Assembly (NCBI RefSeq): GCF_001424645.1
Contig: NZ_LMQR01000001.1
Location: 2,242,620-2,306,619 of the forward strand
Source of the DNA: Frigoribacterium sp. Leaf415
Lineage (GTDB): Bacteria; Actinomycetota; Actinomycetes; Actinomycetales; Microbacteriaceae
DNA length: 64,000 nt
Reading direction: 5' to 3'
The position numbers and the translations under genes are program-made. Below the pieces are notes generated by a model. It ran no database searches, was not told the origin of the DNA, and saw nothing but the letters and a program-made list of their open reading frames with translations. Shown one piece after another: positions 31,723 to 41,011 of the stretch (position 1 is the stretch's first letter; every line of letters begins with the position of its first letter).

Positions 31723-33375
31723 TCAGCGGAGGCGGCGGCCGGCGGCCCAGAGGCCGATCAGCCCCGAGGGGCCGAGGCGCGGCGTCGCGTAGGTGGCCCG
31801 GTCGGCGTAGGCCCTGGGATCGATCAGCTGCAGGTCGGCGACGGCCCCGGGGTCGATGCCGAGCGCGCCTCCTGCACCGCCGACGGGCGCACCACCAGCC
31901 ACGCCGCGACCGCCCAGCCCGAACCGCGAGGAGGCGCGGGTCGACATGCGTGCGATCGCTTCGCCCCGGGACAGCACGGCCCGCGGCCCCGACCCGGCGT
32001 ACTCGTCGAGCACGCGCGAGAACGTGCCGTACAGCCGCGGGTGCACGGTGCCGGTCTCGCGCGGCAGACCGTCCGACCCGACCAGGGTGTGCGGCCAGGC
32101 CAGGGCCGTCCGCATGCCCTCGAGGTCGGTGTGGAACACGATGACGGTGAGGGCGCCCTGCTCGGCGAGGACGAGGTCGGCAAGCACTTCGCGCGGGTCG
32201 GCACCGACCGACGCGGCGATCTCGGCCACCGACCGGCCCTCGAAGGCCGCGTGCTCGGGTCGCGTGAACCCCGCCAGCGAGATCCGTGCGGGGCCGATCG
32301 CGGCGTACTGGTTCTCGAGCGTCGTCTCGGCCCAGGGCTCGAGCAGCCCGTCGAGCACCTGACGCCGCGAGCGCGTGCCGGGCCGGAGCGCCTCGAGCAG
32401 GCTCTCGACCCCGCGGTCGGCCGTGGCCGGAGGGAACAGCGACGCGACCGTCGTGCTGCCCGCGTCGTACGGGTAGACGTCCGCGCTGACGTCGACCCCC
32501 GAGTCGCGCAGGGCGTCGAGGTGCTCGACGATCGCGGGCATGCCGCCGACGTTCCGCGGTCCGGTCACCTTGAGGTGGCTGATGTGGACGGCGGCCCCGG
32601 TCTCGCGTCCCAGCGAGGCCAGCTCGTCGATCGAGTCGCGGAGACCGTCGGCCTCGTTGCGGACGTGGGCGACCAGCAGCGTGCCCCGCACCGCGCACTC
32701 CCCGGCCAGGGCGACGAGCTCGGGCCGGTCGGCGGCGTCGCCGGGTGCGTACATCAGGCCGAGCGAGACGCCGAGGGCCCCGGCGTCGAGCGCGTCACCC
32801 ACCGACGCCGCGATGAGCGACCGCTCGGCGGCGTCGGCCGGACGTCGCTCGAAGCCGAGCACGCCCGCCCGCAGCGGTGCGTGCGGCACGAGGGTCGCCG
32901 CGTGCAGGCCGAACCGCCCGTCAGCGTCGCCGTCGGCCAGCGTCCGCACGTAGTCGGCGAACGTCGCCCATCGTCGCGCAGGGAACCCGCCGAGCACCGG
33001 CCGCGAGTAGTCCTCGAGCGAACGGTCGTCGGGATCGGTCGGCGACGGTGCGACGCCCTGGCCGCAGTTGCCGACGATCGTGGTCGTCACGCCCTGCCCG
33101 GTCTTGGGCGCGACCCCTCCCGGGCGGAAGAGCGCCGCGTCGTCGTGCGCGTGCACGTCGACGAACCCCGGCAGCACGTCGAGCCCGCTCGCGTCGACCA
33201 CCTCGACACCGTCCGGCACCCCGGACGAGGAGGCGCGGTGCCCGTCACCGACGGACGTCACCGCCCCGACCCCCACGGCCGTGACCACCCCGTCGCGCAC
33301 GACGACGTCCGCGACGCGACCCGCGCCTCCGGACCCGTCCCAGACCGTCCCGCCCGCGAGCACCACCGTCGTCAC
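31723..33375 (-). CDS. N-acyl-D-amino-acid deacylase (D-aminoacylase)
   Basis: 550 residues of the amidohydrolase superfamily: DVHAHDDAALFRPG (metal HxH), TTTIVGNCGQGVAPSP, LGLMYAPGDAADRPELVALA, HVRNEADGLRDSIDEL, AVHISHLKVTG and LVGSDGLPRETGTVHPRLYG. These are the D-aminoacylase signatures, including the Cys ligand in GNCG and His in HISHLK. It releases free D-amino acids from N-acyl derivatives. Three short inserts (HRASSSG, STRASSR, GGAPVGGAGGA) coincide with AGGAGGCGCG motifs. GTG at 33375 chosen; the start region is embedded in a 20-bp tandem repeat. It follows nagB on the same strand. Confidence 0.9.
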   Translation of the reverse strand: MTTVVLAGGTVWDGSGGAGRVADVVVRDGVVTAVGVGAVTSVGDGHRASSSGVPDGVEVVDASGLDVLPGFVDVHAHDDAALFRPGGVAPKTGQGVTTTIVGNCGQGVAPSPTDPDDRSLEDYSRPVLGGFPARRWATFADYVRTLADGDADGRFGLHAATLVPHAPLRAGVLGFERRPADAAERSLIAASVGDALDAGALGVSLGLMYAPGDAADRPELVALAGECAVRGTLLVAHVRNEADGLRDSIDELASLGRETGAAVHISHLKVTGPRNVGGMPAIVEHLDALRDSGVDVSADVYPYDAGSTTVASLFPPATADRGVESLLEALRPGTRSRRQVLDGLLEPWAETTLENQYAAIGPARISLAGFTRPEHAAFEGRSVAEIAASVGADPREVLADLVLAEQGALTVIVFHTDLEGMRTALAWPHTLVGSDGLPRETGTVHPRLYGTFSRVLDEYAGSGPRAVLSRGEAIARMSTRASSRFGLGGRGVAGGAPVGGAGGALGIDPGAVADLQLIDPRAYADRATYATPRLGPSGLIGLWAAGRRLR

Positions 33376-33426
33376 GAGGGCACCGCCGCCGTCACGAGGG
33401 CACCGCCGCCGTCACGCGAGCACCGC
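33371..33426. repeat. 20-bp tandem repeat across the D-aminoacylase start
   Basis: GTCACGAGGGCACCGCCGCC occurs twice exactly and a third time partly. Each unit contains the GTG start codon in antisense, so the start and its leader are triplicated. Confidence 0.8.
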
Positions 33427-33448
33427 GGTCATCGCCAGGAGGGCCGGG

Positions 33449-34234
33449 CTACTCGAAGCGCTGCCACACGGGCTTGTTCGCGTACGTGTAGCGGTAGTAG
33501 TCCGCCAGCTGCAGGTCGGCCGCGGCGGCCTCGTCGACCACGATCGTCGCGTGCCGGTGCAGCTGCAACGCGCTGCCCGGGCACATCGCGCTGAGCGGCC
33601 CCTCGACCATGCCCGCGACGGCCGCCGCCTTGGCCGTCCCCTGCGCCACGAGCACGACCTCGTGCGCGTCGAGGATCGTGCCGAGCCCCTGGGTCAGGCA
33701 GTGCGTGGGCACCTGTGACGGGTCGTCGAAGAAGCGTGCGTTGTCGGCTCGGGTCTGCGGCGCGAGCGTCTTGATGCGGGTGCGCGAGGCGAACGACGAG
33801 GTGGGCTCGTTGAAGCCGATGTGCCCGTTCGCGCCGATGCCGAGGATCTGGATGTCGATGCCGCCCGCGTCGACGATGGCCTGCTCGTAGTCGACGACGG
33901 CCGCCTCGATGTCGCTCGCTCGGCCGTCGGGCACGCGCACCTTCGACGCGTCCATGCCCAGCGGCACGACGACGTCGCGCTCGATCACCGACGCGTAGCT
34001 CTCGGGATGCTCGAGCGGGATGCCGACGTACTCGTCGAGCGCGAACCCGGAGGCGCGGCCGAAGTCGAGCTCGCCCGCCGCGACCCGGGCCGCGAGCGAG
34101 GCGTAGATGCCGGTCGGCGACGACCCGGTCGCGAGGCCCAGCACGGCCTCGGGCTCGCGCTGCACGACCGACGCGATCTTGAGGGCGGCGACGCGGCCGA
34201 CCTCGTCGGAGTCGCGGACGATGATGATCTCCAT
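33449..34234 (-). CDS. nagB: Glucosamine-6-phosphate deaminase
   Basis: 261 residues, the usual length. GLATGSSPTGIYASL, FALDEYVGIP (catalytic Asp/Glu pair near residue 67), GIGANGHIGFNEP with the catalytic His, and AMCPGSALQLHRHATIVVDE are all conserved. It converts GlcN-6-P to fructose-6-phosphate and ammonium, the last step of GlcNAc catabolism. The ATG has AAGGAG 7-8 nt upstream. It lies directly after the GH20 gene in the amino-sugar operon; the matching nagA is at 13677-15062. Confidence 0.97.
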   Translation of the reverse strand: MEIIIVRDSDEVGRVAALKIASVVQREPEAVLGLATGSSPTGIYASLAARVAAGELDFGRASGFALDEYVGIPLEHPESYASVIERDVVVPLGMDASKVRVPDGRASDIEAAVVDYEQAIVDAGGIDIQILGIGANGHIGFNEPTSSFASRTRIKTLAPQTRADNARFFDDPSQVPTHCLTQGLGTILDAHEVVLVAQGTAKAAAVAGMVEGPLSAMCPGSALQLHRHATIVVDEAAAADLQLADYYRYTYANKPVWQRFE

Positions 34235-34258
34235 GGGGGTCTCCTTGCTGACGCGGCG

Positions 34259-35980
34259 TCAGGTGATGTTCGCCACGACCGACGCGATGTACGCCTCGCG
34301 TTCTTCCCGCGAGGCCGGCCGTCCGGGCACGCCCGGACGCTGCTGCCACGGTAGCGGCCCCGACTCGTGCCGGTACTCGACGCCGATCGCGTCGAGGCGT
34401 CCGAGGTGCACGGCGAGGCGTGTGGAGAAGTCGTCGAAGTCCCGCGGTTCGGTCGTCCACAGCGCCTCGGCGACGGCGCACAACCGGGGGAAGGCGAAGA
34501 AGTCGACGGTGCGGGGCGAGTCCATGTGCTCGGTCCAGATGTTGGCCTGACCGCCGAGCACGTGGCGGGCCTCGACCTCGTCGAGGACGGCCGGCACGGG
34601 CTCGAACGCGTACACGTCGGCGAGGGTCAGCGGGATCGACACGGGGATCGGCTCGTCCGGCCCGTCGGACTGCCGGTAGTCGAGGTAGACCTGGTCGTCC
34701 GGGCAGGCGACGACGTCGTACCCGCGTCGCGCGGCCGTGACGGCTCCGGTCATGCCCCGCCACGACGCGACCGTCGCGCCGGGCGACATCGTCGCGTTCC
34801 CCTCGAGGATCTCGTCCCAGCCGAAGGTGCGTCGCCCGGCCGCCGTGAGATGCGCGTCGAGCCGCCCGATGAACCACGCCTGCAGCTCTTCCTCGTCGGC
34901 GAGCCCGCGTTCGCTCATCAACTCCTGCGTGCGCGGGTCGGCCTGCCACTGGGCCTTGGGACACTCGTCGCCGCCGATGCCGATCCAGGTGCCCGGGAAG
35001 AGCTCCATGACCTCGTCGAGCACGTCGGTGTAGAAGTCGACCGTCGACTGCTCGGTGTTGAGGACGTCCTCGAAGATGCCCCACTCGGTGCCGACGGCGA
35101 TCTGTCGCGGCTCCGCGACGGGCGTGCCGCCGACCTCGACGGCGCCGACGCCCAGGTGCGGGTACGCCGTGATCGCCGCCATCGAGTGGCCCGGCACGTC
35201 GACCTCGGGCACGACCGTGATGTGACGGGCGGCGGCGTAGGCGACGACCTCACGGATGTCGTCCTGCGTGTAGAAGCCGCCGTGCGGTCGACCGTCCTGG
35301 GTCGCGTCCGGCCCGGCCCCCACCTGCGTCGACTCCCGCCAGGCACCGACCGAGGTGAGGCGCGGATACTTCGTGATCTCGATGCGCCAGCCCTGGTCCT
35401 CGGTGAGGTGCCAGTGCAGCGTGTTCAGCCGGTGCAGCGCCATCAGGTCGACGAACCGCAGCACGTCGTGCTTCGGCAGGAAGTGCCGGGCGACGTCCAG
35501 GTGCGTCCCCCGCCACCCGAACCGCGGCCGGTCCTCGACGTCGACGGCGGGCACGACCCAGTCGACCCCGGTCACGAGGGCCGACCGGTACACGGCCGCG
35601 GGCAGCAGCTGACGCAGCACATGCGCCCCGTGGAACGCGCCGGCCGCGTCGCCACCGGTGATGCGCACCCCGGCGGGTCGCGCCTCCAGCCGGTACGCCT
35701 CGGCCCCGAGCGAGGCGTCGAGGTCGAACGAGATGCCGGTGCCGTCGGCGCTGCCCTCGCGCAGCGGCAAGCCGGTCGCCAGGCGCAGCGCCTGCTGCAG
35801 CCAGGCGACGACGCCCGCCAGCTCGTCGGGCGCCGAGACACGCGTCGCCTCGTCGAGGCGGAACGCCCCGGAGGCGCGGGTCAGCCTCGCCGGGCGGGGC
35901 ACGATCGCGACCGGTGCGGTCTCGGGCGTCCCGGTGCCGGCCCGCGAGGTGGCCGAGGGGGTCGAGGATGCGTTCGTCAC
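34259..35980 (-). CDS. GH20 beta-N-acetylhexosaminidase
   Basis: 573 residues: a small N-terminal alpha/beta domain (about 25-140), then the GH20 barrel starting RPRFGWRGTHLDVARHFLPK. Catalytic Asp-Glu is in IGIGGDECPKAQW (about residue 338), with HWHLTEDQGWRIE, VVPEVDVPGHSMA and the Trp-rich GGQANIWTEHM. No signal peptide is present, so it works in the cytoplasm on imported N-acetylhexosaminides. It starts 4 nt after the permease stop, so it is cotranscribed with the importer. Confidence 0.95.
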   Translation of the reverse strand: MTNASSTPSATSRAGTGTPETAPVAIVPRPARLTRASGAFRLDEATRVSAPDELAGVVAWLQQALRLATGLPLREGSADGTGISFDLDASLGAEAYRLEARPAGVRITGGDAAGAFHGAHVLRQLLPAAVYRSALVTGVDWVVPAVDVEDRPRFGWRGTHLDVARHFLPKHDVLRFVDLMALHRLNTLHWHLTEDQGWRIEITKYPRLTSVGAWRESTQVGAGPDATQDGRPHGGFYTQDDIREVVAYAAARHITVVPEVDVPGHSMAAITAYPHLGVGAVEVGGTPVAEPRQIAVGTEWGIFEDVLNTEQSTVDFYTDVLDEVMELFPGTWIGIGGDECPKAQWQADPRTQELMSERGLADEEELQAWFIGRLDAHLTAAGRRTFGWDEILEGNATMSPGATVASWRGMTGAVTAARRGYDVVACPDDQVYLDYRQSDGPDEPIPVSIPLTLADVYAFEPVPAVLDEVEARHVLGGQANIWTEHMDSPRTVDFFAFPRLCAVAEALWTTEPRDFDDFSTRLAVHLGRLDAIGVEYRHESGPLPWQQRPGVPGRPASREEREAYIASVVANIT

Positions 35981-35984
35981 GGGG

Positions 35985-36938
35985 TCAGCCCTTCACGGCG
36001 CCGGCGGACATGCCGGTCACCAGGTTGCGTTGGATGATCATGAAGAAGACGACGACCGGCAGCGAGAACAGCACCGAGGCCGCCATCTGCCCGCCGAAGT
36101 CGGTACCGCTGGTCGGCGTGCTGAACGAGGCCAGCCAGACCGGCAGCGTGTACATCGACTGGTCCTTCATGAACGTGTAGGCCACGAGGTAGTCGTTCCA
36201 CGCCGCGATGAAGGCGAAGATGCTGGTCGCGATCATGCCGGGCAGCACGAGCGGGAACATGATGCGCGTCAGCACCTGCCAGGTGCTCGCGCCGTCGAGC
36301 TGCGCCGCCTCCTCGACCTCGACCGGGATCGCCAGGAAGAACCCGCGCATCACCCAGATCGAGAACGGCAGCGTCGACGCGACGTACGCCAGGATGAGCC
36401 CGCCGTAGGTGCCGAGCAGCCCGAGGCTGTTGAAGATCAGGAACTGCGGGATCAGCAGGGCCGTCGCCGGCAGCATCTGCACGATCAGGATGAACACCAT
36501 GATCGTGCGCCGCCCGCGGAACCGGAACCGCGACAGGGCGGCCGAGGCGAACAGGCCGAGCACGATCGAGAAGACGACGGCCCCGACCACGACGATCACG
36601 CTGTTGCGCAGGTTCGTGAAGAAGTCGGACTGCGTGACCGCGACGACGAAGTTGTCGAGGGTCGGGTTCTGCGGCCAGAACAGCGGGGTCGCCGTCATCA
36701 CCTCGGGGCGCGGCTTGAACGCCGTGTTCACCATCCAGTAGACGGGGAACAGCCAGACGAGGCTGAAGACGATCGCGATCGCGTTGCTGACCCAGCGGGG
36801 CTTCCGGCGGCGACGGGTCGGGCGGGCGGTCGACGGGCGGCCGGTGCCGTGGCCCGAGCGCGCCTCCTCGGTTCTCTCGTCGCGTGCGACGGTCTCGGAC
36901 GTCGTGTTGCCGACGCCGGCGGGTGCGGTCGTGGTCAC
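35985..36938 (-). CDS. Sugar ABC transporter permease, MalG-type (amino-sugar locus)
   Basis: 317 residues: about 50 hydrophilic residues, then six helices starting at AIAIVFSLVWLFPVYWMVNT. The EAA loop is EEAAQLDGASTWQVLTRIMF. The GTG start at 36938 overlaps the stop of the MalF-type gene by GTGA. It is part of the importer feeding GH20 and NagB. No ATPase gene is present. Confidence 0.93.
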   Translation of the reverse strand: MTTTAPAGVGNTTSETVARDERTEEARSGHGTGRPSTARPTRRRRKPRWVSNAIAIVFSLVWLFPVYWMVNTAFKPRPEVMTATPLFWPQNPTLDNFVVAVTQSDFFTNLRNSVIVVVGAVVFSIVLGLFASAALSRFRFRGRRTIMVFILIVQMLPATALLIPQFLIFNSLGLLGTYGGLILAYVASTLPFSIWVMRGFFLAIPVEVEEAAQLDGASTWQVLTRIMFPLVLPGMIATSIFAFIAAWNDYLVAYTFMKDQSMYTLPVWLASFSTPTSGTDFGGQMAASVLFSLPVVVFFMIIQRNLVTGMSAGAVKG

Positions 36939-37936
36939 AGGTCTTCTCCGGATCGGACGAGGTTGCGGACGTAGAACGCGGTCAGCACGACGAGCAGCAG
37001 GGTGGTGACCACCGAGATGGCGGCGCCCTGCCCGATGTCGAAGCCGACGAACGCGGTGACGTAGGTGAAGACGCCGAGGGTCGAGGTGGCGTCGTCGGGA
37101 CCGCCGGCCGAGACGAGCCAGATCTGGTTGAAGACGTTGAAGTCCCAGATGATCGACAGGATCGTGATCAACAGCAGCGTCGGCTTGAGGAAGACCAGGG
37201 TGACGGTGCGGTAGACGCGCCACTCGCTCGCGCCGTCGAGTCGCGCGGCCTCTTTGTACTCGAGCGGGATCTGCGTCTCGGCGGCGTACATGGTCAGCGC
37301 GATGAACGGCACGGCCTGCCACACGATCAGCAGCCAGATGCTCGTGTAGGCGAGCGCGGCGTCGTTCGACCAGTCGACGTTGGTCATGTCGCCCACCAGG
37401 CCGGTCTGGGTGAGCAGCCAGTTCACGACGCCGTAGCCGGGCTGGAACAGCCACTTCCAGACGATCGACGACGCCACGTTCGGCATCGCCCAGGCGAGGA
37501 TCAGCACGACCGTCACCGTGTAGCGCATCGGCGTGCCGAGCCGGGTCAGCAGGTGCGAGACGCCCGTGCCGATCAGGACGCTGCCGCCGACCATCGCGGC
37601 CGTGAAGACCAGGGTGCGGACGAGCGACCACCAGAAGTCGGTGTCGGCCAGCAGGGTCGCGTACTGCTGCACGCCGACCGAGTCGTAGGCGCCGGTGAAG
37701 AGCGAGCGCTGGTCGTAGTCGGTGAACGAGGTGAAGACCAGGAAGACGATGGGCGCGACCGTGACGGCGAGCAGCACGATGCCCGCGGGCGACAGCAGCC
37801 AGAGCGGGGCGAGCTGGCGCTTCTTCCCTGGCCGCACCGGGGCCTTCCGCTCGTTCTTCGGGCGCCTGCGGCCCTTCTGGTCGGGCGCCGCGCCGGGCGG
37901 GGTCTCGGTGAGACCGGGGGCGATCGAGAGAGCCAC
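36935..37936 (-). CDS. Sugar ABC transporter permease, MalF-type (amino-sugar locus)
   Basis: 333 residues with a basic N-terminus (KGRRRPKNERK) and six helices from LLSPAGIVLLAVTVAPIVFL. The EAA loop is YKEAARLDGASEWRVYRTVT. The start is GTG at 37936 with AGAGGAAC upstream. It is cotranscribed with the binding-protein gene upstream and overlaps the MalG-type gene downstream. Confidence 0.93.
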   Translation of the reverse strand: MALSIAPGLTETPPGAAPDQKGRRRPKNERKAPVRPGKKRQLAPLWLLSPAGIVLLAVTVAPIVFLVFTSFTDYDQRSLFTGAYDSVGVQQYATLLADTDFWWSLVRTLVFTAAMVGGSVLIGTGVSHLLTRLGTPMRYTVTVVLILAWAMPNVASSIVWKWLFQPGYGVVNWLLTQTGLVGDMTNVDWSNDAALAYTSIWLLIVWQAVPFIALTMYAAETQIPLEYKEAARLDGASEWRVYRTVTLVFLKPTLLLITILSIIWDFNVFNQIWLVSAGGPDDATSTLGVFTYVTAFVGFDIGQGAAISVVTTLLLVVLTAFYVRNLVRSGEDL

Positions 37937-38077
37937 GGTTCCTCTTTCGGTTCGAGTCCAGGAGGTGCGGGTCGAGGGGGTGGGAGCGTCGCGCGGTCAG
38001 GTGGTCGCGCGACGCCCCCGGGGGCAGCAGGGGGCTGCCGGTGCTGCCGGTGGCTCGGTGCTGCCGGTGGCTCGGTG

Positions 38078-39406
38078 CTAGTCGTTCAGCGCCTCGTCGG
38101 TGGCCTCGTCGAAGGACTTCGCGGCCGCCTCGGGCGACTTCGAGCCCGAGACCACCGAGGAGAAGAGCTGGTTGATGCTCTTGTCGCCCTCGAGGGCCGC
38201 CCAGTTCGCGCTGGCCGGCGTGGCCTTCGAGTTGAGCGCGGCGTCGAAGAAGCCCTTCTGGATCGGCGTCACCACGCTGCCGGCTGCCTCGATGCCCTCT
38301 TCGCTGTTCGGGATCCAGCCGTCGTTGCCCACGACCCATTCACTCTGGATGTCGGGGCTCGTGGCGATCTTCGTCCACTGCAGGGCCAGGTCGGAGTTCT
38401 GGCTCTTGGCCGCGATGCCCCAGTCCGATCCGCCCAGCATGACCGGCTGCGTCTCACCCGACTTGCCCGGCATCGGGAAGGTGCCGAAGTCGTCGTCGGT
38501 CAGGGCGGGGTTGGCCTTCTGGATCAGGTCGATCGAGCCATTGGTGTGCAGGATCGTCGCCGTCTTGCCGTCGGCGAAGACCTGCGTCTGGTCGGGGGCG
38601 TCGGTGTCGAGGGTCTGCGACGCGGGCGTCGAGTAGGCGTTCTGGAACTCGGTGAAGTCGGCCAGGCCCTGCTGCGCCTCGTCGCTCTCGAGACCGGCCT
38701 TCCAGGTGCCGTCGCTCGACGTGGCGATGTCGCCGCCGGCGTCCCAGACGAACTGCATGCCCGCGTACCAGTACTGGCCGGGCAGGTAGAAGGCCGAGAA
38801 GTCGGACGCCGTGTTGGCGGCCTTCACCTTGTCGAGGTCGGCCGTGAGCTCGTCGTAGGTGGTGGGGGCCTCGGTGATGCCGGCCTCGGCCCACATCGTC
38901 TTGTTGTAGATGACGGCGCGGGCACCGGCGAAGCCCGGCACGGCGTACAGCGAGTCGTCGACGGTCGCGGGCTCCTCGAGACCGGTCAACCAGGTCTGCC
39001 CCTGCTTCAGGTCGTCCCGGTACGGCGTCAGGTCGAGGAGCGCGCCGTTGGCGGCGTAGCTGGCGACCTGCGTGTTGCCGAGGTCGAGCACGTCGGGCGG
39101 CGTGCTGGTGGCGAGCGCCGTGCTGATCTTCGTGGTGATGCCGTCCCACTGCTGGATCTGGACGTCGACGTCGGCGCCCGTCTGCTCGGTGAACTCGGCG
39201 TTGATGGCATCGATCGTCTCGGGCGTGTAGTCACCCGTCATGACCCAGACCGTCAGGGTCTTGCCCTCGCCCTTGGTGGTGGGTACGGCCTGGGGCTCGT
39301 CGGACGAGCTGCCGCCCGTGCCCGAGCTCGAGCAGGCGGTCAGGGCGAGTGCCGCAGCCAGGCCCAGGGCTCCGACCGCCGTGTAGCGTTGGATTCGCAA
39401 TTTCAT
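38078..39406 (-). CDS. Sugar-binding lipoprotein (amino-sugar locus)
   Basis: 442 residues starting MKLRIQRYTAVGALGLAAAL with an LTAC lipobox (Cys about 24) and a Ser/Gly linker. The mature part is a family 1 solute-binding protein (LTVWVMTGDYTPETIDAINA, PDVLDLGNTQVASYAANGAL, AVIYNKTMWAEAGITEAP). ATG at 39406 chosen since the signal peptide begins there, although GAGGAG is unusually close to it. The neighbouring GH20 and nagB suggest a ligand such as chitobiose or another GlcNAc oligosaccharide (inference). Confidence 0.93.
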   Translation of the reverse strand: MKLRIQRYTAVGALGLAAALALTACSSSGTGGSSSDEPQAVPTTKGEGKTLTVWVMTGDYTPETIDAINAEFTEQTGADVDVQIQQWDGITTKISTALATSTPPDVLDLGNTQVASYAANGALLDLTPYRDDLKQGQTWLTGLEEPATVDDSLYAVPGFAGARAVIYNKTMWAEAGITEAPTTYDELTADLDKVKAANTASDFSAFYLPGQYWYAGMQFVWDAGGDIATSSDGTWKAGLESDEAQQGLADFTEFQNAYSTPASQTLDTDAPDQTQVFADGKTATILHTNGSIDLIQKANPALTDDDFGTFPMPGKSGETQPVMLGGSDWGIAAKSQNSDLALQWTKIATSPDIQSEWVVGNDGWIPNSEEGIEAAGSVVTPIQKGFFDAALNSKATPASANWAALEGDKSINQLFSSVVSGSKSPEAAAKSFDEATDEALND

Positions 39407-39578
39407 CTCCTCGTCGTCGAAGCGGGGATGCCGCATCGCTGTGGTCCCGGCCCGCGCTCGCACAAGCGTCGGGTCGGGAATGCGGCACGGGCCAGGGCCC
39501 TCGCCGCCTCCGGGGGTGGGCCCCCGAGGTCTGTGGTGGGGCGTTCGCCCCGGGCGGCCGACGAGCCGCTCGCCGGGG

Positions 39579-40766
39579 TCACGTCAGCCCCAGTTCGGCC
39601 TGCAGCACGAACGACGCCGCACCCCGCAGGGCGAGGTCGGTGCCGCTGCCCGCGATGCTCATGGTCAGGCCGTTGCTCACGGCCGACAGCGTGCGCTGCC
39701 GCACGGTGTCGCGGGCGGCCCGCAGGAGGGCGCCCTCGACCAGGTCGGCGGGGCCCGACAGCACGACCTCGTCGATGTTGAGCGCACTGATGATGGGGGC
39801 GAGCACGAGGCCCAGCGCGCGCCCGGCGTCGTGCAGCACCGCACCCCGCGACCCCTCGTCGTGCTGCAGGAGGCGCGCCCTCAGCTGTGGGGCGGCCAGC
39901 ACCTCCTCGAGGCAGCCGCGTCGACCGCACGCGCACACGTCGCCGTTCTCGTCGACCGTCACGTGCCCGATCTCACCGGCCGAGAACTGGTCGCCCTCGA
40001 CGAGCGAGCCGGCGACGACCAGCCCGACGCCGACACCGTGGTCGATCGTCACGACCATGAGGCTCTGCCCGGCCGGGGCTCGCCCGCCTGCGCCCTGCCC
40101 GGCCGCGCCGTGCCCGGCTGTACCCTGCCCGGCCGCGCCCTGCCCGGCCTTCTCGCCGAAGGTGCGGATGCCCACGGCCGCGGCGTTGGAATCGTTGCCG
40201 ACGTGGACGGGCAGCCCGACGTGGTCGGCGAGCCGGGACCGCAGGGGCAGGTCGTACCAGCCGAGGTGGACGGCCGTGCGCACGACGCCGTCGTGGTCGA
40301 CGATGCCGGGGGTCGCGACGCCGACACCGAGCAGCGGGCGGGTCGTGCGTGAGCCGAGGTCGTCGACGAGTCGTTCGACCAGGGACACGGCGGCCTCGCC
40401 GACGGCACCCTCGAGCTCGACGCTGGCGCGCTCGACGACCCCGCCCCGCAGGTCGACGACGGCCCCGACGAAACGGTCGGCGCTCGACAGGTCGACCGTG
40501 ACGATGTGGAAGGCGTCCGACTCGATGCCGACGAGCGTCGCCGGTTTGCCGACCCTGGCGTCGTCGCGGACGCCGAGCTCGCGTGCGATGCCGACGTCGA
40601 TCAGTTCGGCCACGAGGGCGGAGACGGTCGGGCGCGTCAGGCCCGAGCGACGGGCGAGGTCGGCCCGACTCATCGAGCCGTCGCGGTAGAGCGCCTCGAG
40701 GACCAGCGAGCGGTTGTGCGCGCGGACGGGTGGCTGCTGCTGCCGGGTGATCGTCGTGGTGGTCAC
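39579..40766 (-). CDS. ROK-family transcriptional repressor (NagC/XylR type)
   Basis: 395 residues. Winged HTH at about 15-75 (RSLVLEALYRDGSMSRADLA then RRSGLTRPTVSALVAELID) precedes a ROK sugar-sensing domain with GVGVATPGIVDHDG, VHVGNDSNAAAVG, EIGHVTVDENG and the zinc motif CACGRRGCLEE. Between the two ROK lobes is an insert of about 28 residues (GQGAAGQGTAGHGAAGQGAG) from a DNA repeat at about 40067-40150. GTG at 40766 chosen because AGAGGA precedes it. It likely represses this operon and the divergent kinase through GTTNGTAA-type sites at 40864 and 40989. Confidence 0.9.
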   Translation of the reverse strand: MTTTTITRQQQPPVRAHNRSLVLEALYRDGSMSRADLARRSGLTRPTVSALVAELIDVGIARELGVRDDARVGKPATLVGIESDAFHIVTVDLSSADRFVGAVVDLRGGVVERASVELEGAVGEAAVSLVERLVDDLGSRTTRPLLGVGVATPGIVDHDGVVRTAVHLGWYDLPLRSRLADHVGLPVHVGNDSNAAAVGIRTFGEKAGQGAAGQGTAGHGAAGQGAGGRAPAGQSLMVVTIDHGVGVGLVVAGSLVEGDQFSAGEIGHVTVDENGDVCACGRRGCLEEVLAAPQLRARLLQHDEGSRGAVLHDAGRALGLVLAPIISALNIDEVVLSGPADLVEGALLRAARDTVRQRTLSAVSNGLTMSIAGSGTDLALRGAASFVLQAELGLT

Positions 40767-40863
40767 GGGCGCGTCCTCTCGTCTCGGCATCGTCGCCGAC
40801 CTCGGACCCGGTGAGAGGGCCCGTCGGCAGCGGTGCCGGGCGGCGTCGCCGTGGTGGCGTGCC

Positions 40864-40895
40864 GTTAGTAAATGGGCCTTACAAACACGTGTCAA
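40864..40895 (-). promoter_or_regulatory. Promoter of the ROK repressor operon with overlapping ROK operator
   Basis: On the minus strand TTGACA (40890-40895) and TTTACT (40867-40872) are 17 bp apart. The inverted repeat GTTAGTAA-N7-TTACAAAC (40864-40886) covers the -10 and spacer. A related repeat controls the divergent kinase promoter, which supports a common regulator. Confidence 0.7.
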
Positions 40896-40975
40896 GGTGC
40901 GTGGCGGCGAGTTTACGCACACGAAACACCGGCGGTCAACACCCGAAACATCGTGATCCGTCCGGGCCGATTCCC

Positions 40976-41007
40976 TTGCCGAGACCTGGTTCGTAAGCTT
41001 TACTAAC
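40976..41007 (+). promoter_or_regulatory. Promoter of the sORF-ROK kinase operon with ROK operator
   Basis: On the plus strand TTGCCG (40976-40981) and TTTACT (40999-41004) are 17 bp apart. GTTCGTAA-N3-TTACTAAC (40989-41007) overlaps the -10. Transcription would begin at or next to the ATG at 41012. Confidence 0.7.
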
Positions 41008-41011
41008 AAAC

